A DNA stretch of 10,919 nucleotides from an uncultured Nocardioides sp. (GTDB taxonomy: Bacteria; Actinomycetota; Actinomycetes; Propionibacteriales; Nocardioidaceae). The notes under the pieces were generated by a model. The model had not been told where the DNA came from and did no database searches. It saw nothing but the letters and a program-made list of their open reading frames with translations. A program made the translations under genes and the position numbers. Positions 6,728-10,919 of this stretch are shown here, piece after piece; within the stretch, counting starts at the first letter, position 1; each line of letters starts with the position of its first letter. The stretch is taken from NCBI RefSeq assembly GCF_946885725.1, contig NZ_CAMPGZ010000144.1:1-10919 (forward strand), written 5' to 3'.

Positions 6728-7881
6728 CCACCGTCGCCCGCGGCGCCGTCTGGGACCACCTCGTCGGCCAGCACCACGTGATCGACACGCTCGCCCGGGC
6801 AGCCGCCGGGCAGGGCATGACCCACGCGTGGCTGTTCACCGGGCCGCCGGGATCGGGGCGGTCCAACGCCGCGATGGCCTTCGCGGCCGCGCTGCAGTGC
6901 CCGCAGGGCGGCTGCGGCGAGTGCCACGCGTGCACGACCACGCTGGCCGGCACCCACCCCGATGTCAGCGTGACGCGCTCCGAGACCTCGATGCTCTACA
7001 TCAAGGACATGCGCGAGCTGGTGGTCCGGTCGGCGCTGGTGCCGGTCGAGCGGCGCTGGCAGGTGATGGTGATCGAGGACGCCGACCGGCTCGGCGACGC
7101 CGGCGGACGCACCGCCAACACGCTGCTCAAGTCGATCGAGGAGCCGACACCGAAGACGGTCTGGCTGCTCTGCGCGCCCACGCTCGAGGACGTGCCGCAG
7201 ACGATCCGGTCGCGCTGCCGGCACGTCGCGCTCTCCACCCCCACGGCCGAGCAGGTCGCCGCGTTCCTGGTCGAGAAGGACGGCGTCGCGCCGCCGCTCG
7301 CCGCCTTCGCCGCCCGTGCCAGCCAGGGCCACATCGGCCGCGCCCGTGCGCTCGCCCGTGACGAGGCCACCCGCAACCGGCGTCGTGAGGTCGTCTCGCT
7401 GCCCGGCCGGCTCACCTCGCTGGGTGCGTGCATGAACGCCGCCGCCAACCTCATCGACATCGCCAAGGACGAGACCGAAGCGATCACCGAGGCGTCCAAT
7501 GCCCGTGAGCTCCTCGAGCTCGACGCGACGTACGGCGACGACCGCAAGTCGCGTGCCTCCCGCAGCTACAAGGCGGCGCTGCGCGAGCTGACCCACTCCC
7601 AGAAGCAGCGGCAGAAGCGGCGCGAGATGGACGTCATCGACCGCAGCCTGATGGACATCCTGTCCGTCTACCGCGACGCCATCGCGCTGCAGACCGGCGC
7701 CCCCGGCGCGCTCGTCAACGAGGAGATCCGCAACGAGGTGGAGGACCTGGCTCGCCGCACCACCCCCGAGTCCAACCTCCGCCGCATCGACGCGATCTTC
7801 TACGCCCGCAACCAGATGAGCGAGTTCAACGCCACCCCGCTGCTGACGCTCGAGGCGATGATGGTCGACCTGCGGGTGTGA
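6724..7881 (+). CDS. holB: DNA polymerase III delta' (clamp-loader) subunit
   Basis: This 385-aa AAA+ protein of the clamp-loader family would act with DnaX and HolA to load the beta clamp onto DNA. It begins with the family signature VWDHLVGQHHVIDTLARAA. The P-loop position reads GPPGSGRS (40-47) with Arg46 in place of the catalytic lysine, in keeping with a delta' subunit that does not hydrolyse ATP. A zinc module of four cysteines follows (Cys59, 64, 67 and 70 in CPQGGCGECHAC). The Walker B-like VMVIEDADRL and the SRC motif (Ser163-Arg164-Cys165), which supplies the arginine finger, are intact. The C-terminal collar region contains a basic stretch SQKQRQKRR (292-300). The protein is about 50 residues longer than E. 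coli delta' (334 aa), mostly in this collar region, as I recall for actinobacteria. GTG 6724 overlaps the tmk stop as GTGA, suggesting translational coupling. DnaX is the main alternative, but the degenerate P-loop and short length argue against it. Confidence 0.93.
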   Translation: MTTVARGAVWDHLVGQHHVIDTLARAAAGQGMTHAWLFTGPPGSGRSNAAMAFAAALQCPQGGCGECHACTTTLAGTHPDVSVTRSETSMLYIKDMRELVVRSALVPVERRWQVMVIEDADRLGDAGGRTANTLLKSIEEPTPKTVWLLCAPTLEDVPQTIRSRCRHVALSTPTAEQVAAFLVEKDGVAPPLAAFAARASQGHIGRARALARDEATRNRRREVVSLPGRLTSLGACMNAAANLIDIAKDETEAITEASNARELLELDATYGDDRKSRASRSYKAALRELTHSQKQRQKRREMDVIDRSLMDILSVYRDAIALQTGAPGALVNEEIRNEVEDLARRTTPESNLRRIDAIFYARNQMSEFNATPLLTLEAMMVDLRV

Positions 7882-7891
7882 CCCGGGTCCG

Positions 7892-7905
7892 TACAGTTCA
7901 GCCTG
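7892..7905 (+). promoter_or_regulatory. Putative -10 box and leaderless start of the lipoprotein hydrolase gene
   Basis: TACAGT (7892-7897) fits TANNNT and is followed by 7 nt and then GTG at 7905, putting the likely transcription start at the start codon. No Shine-Dalgarno sequence is present. This is the third instance of the same layout in the window. It favours 7905 over the upstream GTG at 7878, which would overlap the holB stop. The palindrome GACCCGGGTC (7880-7889) lies just upstream of the box. Confidence 0.5.
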
Positions 7906-9461
7906 TGCCGCACCCCGCCCGTCCGCGCTCCGTCCTGCTGACCGTCGCGAGCCTCGCCGCCGCGACGGTCCTGACGGGCTGCGGGCTGTTCTCCGACGAC
8001 GAACCGGCGCTGCCCGAGCCGTCGCTGTCGCCGAGCCCCGTCGAGTCCGAGGAGCCCTCCGACGAGCCGGCGGAGCCGGACCTGGCCGAGTTCTACGACC
8101 AGGAGCTGGACTGGGAGGACTGCGGCCGCAACGAGTGCGCCGAGCTCGAGGTACCGCTCGACTACGCCGACCCGGACGGCGAGACGATCGAGCTGTCCGT
8201 GCTTCGCGTCTCAGCCCGCAACGACGAGCAGCGGGTCGGCTCGCTGGTGGTCAACCCGGGTGGTCCCGGCGGCTCGGGCGTGGACTACGCGAGCAACGCG
8301 TCGAGCTACTTCGGCAGCGAGCTGCTGCAGGCGTTCGACATCGTGGGTTTGGACCCGCGCGGGGTCGGCAGGTCCACCCCCGTCGACTGCCTCACCGACG
8401 CCCAGCTCGACACGTTCGTGGCGGCCGACCCCGACCCGGACACCGCGGCCGAACGCCGTCGCTCCGACCGGCTGCTCCAGCGGTTCGGCGAGGGCTGCGT
8501 GGACAAGAGCGGCGAGCTCGCCGCGCACGTGTCGACCGCCGAGGCGGCCCGCGACATGGACGTGCTGCGCGCAGCGCTCGGCGACGGCAGGCTCAGCTAC
8601 TTCGGCGCCTCTTACGGCACGTTCCTCGGCGCGACGTACGCCGACCTCTTCCCGGACCAGGTCGGCCGCATGGTCCTCGACGGGGCCCTCGACCCGTCGG
8701 TGTCGTCACTGCGGCTGAACCTCGTGCAGGCACGCGGGTTCGAGACCGCGCTGCGCGCGTACGTCGGCGCGTGCGTCGACCGGGGCGGCTGCTTCCTCGG
8801 GGGCTCCGTCGACGCCGGCACGAAGCGGATCCGCGCGCTGCTCGACCAGATCGAGCGCAAGCCGCTCGACGCCGGCGACCGCACCCTCCGCGTCGGCAAC
8901 GCGGTGCTCGGAATCTGGGCGCCGCTCTACAACGAGAACTTCTGGCCGACGCTCGACGTGGCGCTGCGGGCGGCGTTCGGCGGCGACGGCAAGGTGCTGC
9001 TGTCGTTGTCCGACTCCTACGTGTCGCGTGGCGCCGACGGCTACACCAACAACTCGCTCGAGGCGCTGTACGCCGTGAACTGCCTGGACCACGACGACGC
9101 GATCCCGAGCGAGGACGTGCCGCGCTACGACCAGCGGTTCGAGAAGGTGTCGCCGACGTTCGGCCGGATCTTCGCCTACAGCCTGTCCAGCTGCGCGGAG
9201 TGGCCGATCCACACCGGCCGGGTGCCCGAGCCGATCAGTGCCGAGGGCGCGGCGCCGATCCTCGTCGTCGGCACCACCCGCGACCCGGCGACGCCCCTCG
9301 AGTGGGCCGAGTCGCTGGCCGACCAGCTCGAGTCGGGGGTGCTGGTGCGCCGCGACGGCGACGGTCACACCGGCTACCTCGCGGGCAACGACTGCGTCGA
9401 CCGCACCGTCGAGTCGTACCTGGTCTCCGGCAAGGTGCCCAAGGGCACGGTCGACTGCTGA
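7905..9461 (+). CDS. Secreted S33-family alpha/beta-hydrolase lipoprotein (tripeptidyl-aminopeptidase-like)
   Basis: This 518-aa exported hydrolase resembles the Streptomyces tripeptidyl aminopeptidase/proline iminopeptidase group (peptidase family S33). The N-terminus has basic residues, a hydrophobic stretch (VLLTVASLAAATVL) and the lipobox LTGC with Cys26, so it is probably lipid-anchored outside the membrane. An acidic Pro/Ser/Glu linker (about 27-65) follows. The alpha/beta-hydrolase fold shows the oxyanion-loop motif NPGGPGGSG (117-125), the nucleophile elbow GASYG with Ser236, the acid in GTTRDPATP (Asp460) and the base in DGHTGY (His488), so the catalytic triad is complete. The C-terminal part matches the TAP-like domain. 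Several cysteines, including the last residue, could form extracellular disulfides. The substrate could be peptides or an ester; sequence alone does not decide. GTG 7905 is preferred for its -10 box. GTG 7878 would add 9 residues and overlap holB by GTGA. The stop is one base from that of the converging lysR gene. Confidence 0.9.
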   Translation: MPHPARPRSVLLTVASLAAATVLTGCGLFSDDEPALPEPSLSPSPVESEEPSDEPAEPDLAEFYDQELDWEDCGRNECAELEVPLDYADPDGETIELSVLRVSARNDEQRVGSLVVNPGGPGGSGVDYASNASSYFGSELLQAFDIVGLDPRGVGRSTPVDCLTDAQLDTFVAADPDPDTAAERRRSDRLLQRFGEGCVDKSGELAAHVSTAEAARDMDVLRAALGDGRLSYFGASYGTFLGATYADLFPDQVGRMVLDGALDPSVSSLRLNLVQARGFETALRAYVGACVDRGGCFLGGSVDAGTKRIRALLDQIERKPLDAGDRTLRVGNAVLGIWAPLYNENFWPTLDVALRAAFGGDGKVLLSLSDSYVSRGADGYTNNSLEALYAVNCLDHDDAIPSEDVPRYDQRFEKVSPTFGRIFAYSLSSCAEWPIHTGRVPEPISAEGAAPILVVGTTRDPATPLEWAESLADQLESGVLVRRDGDGHTGYLAGNDCVDRTVESYLVSGKVPKGTVDC

Positions 9462-9462
9462 G

Positions 9463-10389
9463 CTAGCGCGGGCGCACCGGCTCGGCGATCTCCCGGATCC
9501 GCCTGGTCGCGATCTCGATCATCAACCGCGCGGCGGGGGAGAGAGTTGCCCCGGCGCGGTGCACGATCGCGAAGGTGTCGAACTGCCGCGGCCGCAGCGA
9601 GGTGATCCCGGCCTTGGGCGCCAGCCGCGGCAGCAGCTGCTCGGCGGCGCCGCGCGGGATGACCGAGTCGGCGAGCCCCATGCCGACCAGCTCGACCGCC
9701 GTCTCGACGTCCTCGACCTCGATGCGCGTCTGCGGGTTGCGCCCGGCCTCGTGCAGCATCTGGCGCAGCACGATGCGCGTGGAGTCGGTGGCGCGCCAGG
9801 TCGTCTCCGGCATCACGAGCGACGCGTTGGCCAGCCGCTGGGCGGTCACCGGCGTGCGGACCGCCTCCGGGTCGTTGCTGATGTAGACCAGCTCGTCGCG
9901 GGCGACCGGCGTCACCTCCATGCCCTCGCTCTCGACCGCGGTGACCGCGATCATCGCGGCTTCGATCCGGCCCCGACGGAGGTCCTCCTGGACGTCCATG
10001 GAGTTCTGGCCGATCAGCTCGACGCGTACGCCGGGGTGGCGCGCGAGCACGTCGGCGACCAGCCCGGCGCCGGCGTACAACCGCGCGGTGCCGAACATCC
10101 CGAACCGGATCGTCCCGGTCTCCAGCGCCGTGACGCTGGCCACCGCCCGGCGGGCCTCCTCGGCGGCGGCGAGCGTCGCCTCGGCGTGCGGTCGCAGCGC
10201 GTCGGCGACCGTGGTCGGCACCACGCCGCGACCAACGCGCCGGAACAGCGTGGTCTTCAGCGTCCGCTCGAGCGACCGGATCTGCTCCGACACCGACGGC
10301 TGGGCGTAGCCCAGCTCCTCGGCGGCAGCGGTCAGCGAGCCGCTCTCGTAGGCGGCCAGGAAGCAACGGAGCTGGTGGAGGGAAAGCAT
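9463..10389 (-). CDS. LysR-type transcriptional regulator
   Basis: This 308-aa protein has standard LysR-family length. Residues 1-60 form the winged helix-turn-helix: MLSLHQLRCFLAAYESGSLTAAAEELGYAQPSVSEQIRSLE, with the usual alanine-rich first helix and the QPSVSEQI recognition helix. The linker helix (about 61-88) leads into a periplasmic-binding-like effector domain (about 90-300) starting GTIRFGMFGTARLYAGAGLV. The effector is not identifiable from sequence. The ATG at 10389 gives the canonical family N-terminus; the open frame extends further upstream but the added sequence is unlike the family. The gene is divergent from the small zinc-ribbon gene, with 105 nt between starts, and the gap contains a T-N11-A dyad suited to autoregulation. 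It converges on the hydrolase gene with one base between stops. Either neighbour may be its target; classical LysR arrangement favours the divergent gene. Confidence 0.93.
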   Translation of the reverse strand: MLSLHQLRCFLAAYESGSLTAAAEELGYAQPSVSEQIRSLERTLKTTLFRRVGRGVVPTTVADALRPHAEATLAAAEEARRAVASVTALETGTIRFGMFGTARLYAGAGLVADVLARHPGVRVELIGQNSMDVQEDLRRGRIEAAMIAVTAVESEGMEVTPVARDELVYISNDPEAVRTPVTAQRLANASLVMPETTWRATDSTRIVLRQMLHEAGRNPQTRIEVEDVETAVELVGMGLADSVIPRGAAEQLLPRLAPKAGITSLRPRQFDTFAIVHRAGATLSPAARLMIEIATRRIREIAEPVRPR

Positions 10390-10394
10390 AGGTT

Positions 10395-10422
10395 CTGCCT
10401 TGAATAGTCGAAGGAAAGGCAG
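10395..10422. promoter_or_regulatory. Nested dyad with LysR-type T-N11-A box
   Basis: The outer inverted repeat is CTGCCTT (10395-10401) with AAGGCAG (10416-10422), a perfect 7-bp match. A second, inner palindrome CCTT-N9-AAGG (10398-10401 and 10411-10414) shares the left arm and contains T10400-N11-A10412, the classical LysR-family recognition pattern. It lies 5-33 nt upstream of the lysR start codon, where a bound regulator would block its own promoter. The rest of the 105-nt divergent gap holds only a weak -10-like box for the rightward gene. Confidence 0.5.
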
Positions 10423-10450
10423 GCTACCCCTATGAGGCTGGCTGGCCGAG

Positions 10451-10490
10451 CATAGTCGTGCAAGCAGTCCGCGTTGTTCCCGAGGGAGGT
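10451..10490 (+). promoter_or_regulatory. Putative -10 box and strong ribosome-binding site for the zinc-ribbon gene
   Basis: CATAGT (10451-10456) is a possible -10 box with no clear -35. GGGAGGT (10484-10490) is an almost perfect Shine-Dalgarno sequence 4 nt before ATG 10495. It is the strongest such site in the window and decides this start. The gene is therefore leadered, unlike the GTG genes upstream. Confidence 0.45.
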
Positions 10491-10494
10491 CACC

Positions 10495-10677
10495 ATGTTC
10501 GACCACGTCTGCACCGAGTGCGGCAAGCGCCAGCTCGTCTTCCCCGGCCAGGTGACGTCCCTGGTCAACACCGACGCCGGCATCGTCGTCACCCACACCT
10601 GCTGGTGCGGCGCGAGCCAGACCTGGGTCACCGGGAAGGCGGCCGCGGAGCGCGACGTCGCGTCGCTCGCCGCCTGA
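10495..10677 (+). CDS. Small CxxC/CxC zinc-ribbon-like protein of unknown function
   Basis: This 60-aa protein has four cysteines in two knuckles: Cys6-T-E-Cys9 near the N-terminus and Cys36-W-Cys38 after a 26-residue spacer, with His35 beside the second pair (HTCWCG). This is the shape of a single treble-clef or zinc-ribbon fold binding one zinc ion. Between them lies a beta-prone segment (QLVFPGQVTSLVNTDAGIVVTHTC), and the C-terminus is an alanine-rich helix. There is no signal peptide or membrane segment, so it is cytoplasmic. A perfect Shine-Dalgarno sequence and a terminator hairpin directly downstream support it as a real, monocistronic gene. Divergence from lysR suggests it may be regulated by that protein. 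I do not recognise a named family. It could be a nucleic-acid-binding or protein-interaction module; no function is assigned. Confidence 0.8.
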   Translation: MFDHVCTECGKRQLVFPGQVTSLVNTDAGIVVTHTCWCGASQTWVTGKAAAERDVASLAA

Positions 10678-10697
10678 GGCACCCGCCGAGCAGCACG

Positions 10698-10727
10698 GGA
10701 GCCGGGCCTTCAGGGAGGCCCGGCTCC
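10698..10727 (+). terminator. Hairpin terminator after the zinc-ribbon gene
   Basis: The perfect stem GGAGCCGGGCC (10698-10708) with GGCCCGGCTCC (10717-10727) is extended inward by a T-A pair, giving 12 bp and a 6-nt loop. GCAGCA (10690-10695) and TGCTGC (10732-10737) can pair further out. It starts 20 nt after the stop codon and has no T-run. It separates the gene from the tRNA promoter. Confidence 0.75.
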
Positions 10728-10787
10728 ACTCTGCTGCCGGTCTGCCGTCGGGGTAATGGCGGTTTCGCGTCACGGGGCGCGGAACCG

Positions 10788-10793
10788 TATACT
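10788..10793 (+). promoter_or_regulatory. Putative -10 box of the tRNA-Thr transcript
   Basis: TATACT is the best -10 match in the window, 51 nt before the mature tRNA 5' end. The -35 region is weak (TTTCGC or TTCGCG near 10763-10769). The expected start near 10800 gives a leader of about 44 nt. The leader contains an 8-bp hairpin, GCCCGGAC (10810-10817) with GTCCGGGC (10831-10838), ending 5 nt before the tRNA. Confidence 0.6.
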
Positions 10794-10843
10794 CGCGCTC
10801 GTTGCCCGGGCCCGGACCACCATGCCGGAAGTCCGGGCAGCGC

Positions 10844-10916
10844 GCCGCCTTAGCTCAGTCGGTAGAGCGAATCACTCGTAATGATTAGGTCGTCGGTTCG
10901 ATTCCGACAGGCGGCT
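10844..10916 (+). tRNA. tRNA-Thr (anticodon CGT)
   Basis: The 73 nt fold into a full cloverleaf. The acceptor stem is GCCGCCT (10844-10850) with AGGCGGC (10109 offset aside, at 10909-10915), 7 perfect pairs. The D stem is GCTC/GAGC (10853-10856 and 10865-10868). The anticodon stem is AATCA/TGATT around the loop CTCGTAA (10875-10881). The T arm is GTCGG-TTCGATT-CCGAC (10892-10908). The anticodon CGT (10877-10879) reads ACG, threonine. G1-C72 and C2-G71 agree with threonine identity. The discriminator is T10916, and the next bases are CCG, so the CCA end is not encoded and must be added by the CCA-adding enzyme. The window ends 3 nt later. Confidence 0.95.
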
Positions 10917-10919
10917 CCG

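Noticed and set aside
4777..7881. A 1034-codon plus-strand frame appearing to fuse a long Arg/Pro-rich protein to delta'
   Set aside because: The part before 6724 is an out-of-frame reading of the MFS-tmk gene. The real holB start is the GTG overlapping the tmk stop, followed at once by conserved sequence.
7880..7889. Palindrome GACCCGGGTC before the hydrolase promoter as an operator
   Set aside because: Ten-base GC palindromes are expected by chance in DNA of this composition, and part of it is the holB stop codon.
10844..10919. tRNA-Thr 3' end as an attachment site of an integrated element
   Set aside because: The window ends three bases after the tRNA and no integrase or direct repeat is visible upstream, so there is nothing to support it.
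1..10919. CRISPR arrays, insertion sequences, defence or phage genes
   Set aside because: No regularly spaced repeats, transposase motifs or long direct repeats were seen. The genes are conserved housekeeping or ordinary accessory types of uniform composition.

Overview
The window is about 70% G+C, with coding sequence densely packed and GTG used as the start codon of most genes. Gene content and order suggest an actinobacterium of the Nocardioides/Propionibacteriales type. Supporting features are a cysteine-free, lysine-tailed topoisomerase I of mycobacterial/actinobacterial style, a fused MFS-transporter/thymidylate kinase, several GTG starts sitting 6-8 nt behind a TANNNT box (leaderless style), and a tRNA without encoded CCA. 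The genus is an inference from composition and family resemblance; no search was run.

Layout, left to right. (1) 1-252: the last 83 residues of a membrane H+-translocating pyrophosphatase (hppA), closed by a strong hairpin (293-326). (2) 364-1848: a class I SAM-dependent methyltransferase with an NPPF motif and large uncharacterised flanks. (3) 1951-4656: DNA topoisomerase I (topA), behind a 102-nt leader with a perfect TTGACA and a dyad. (4) 4679-6727: a 12-TM MFS-like domain fused to thymidylate kinase (tmk). (5) 6724-7881: DNA polymerase III delta' subunit (holB), overlapping the previous stop by GTGA. (6) 7905-9461: a secreted S33-family alpha/beta-hydrolase lipoprotein. (7) 9463-10389, minus strand: a LysR-type regulator whose stop lies one base from the hydrolase stop. 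(8) 10495-10677: a 60-aa CxxC/CxC zinc-ribbon-like protein divergent from the LysR gene, followed by a hairpin terminator. (9) 10844-10916: tRNA-Thr(CGT), preceded by its own promoter-like box and a leader hairpin.

Functionally, topA, tmk and holB form a DNA-replication block: supercoil relaxation, dTTP supply and clamp loading. They are packed tightly enough to share transcripts while apparently also having internal promoters. The downstream hydrolase, regulator and zinc-ribbon protein are a separate accessory group; nothing in the sequence fixes their substrates. I see no mobile element, CRISPR array, phage gene or defence system. This is essentially a conserved chromosomal housekeeping region. 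Its most interesting points are the fused tmk, the recurrent leaderless promoter architecture, the LTTR-box dyad between lysR and the zinc-ribbon gene, and the uncharacterised methyltransferase.
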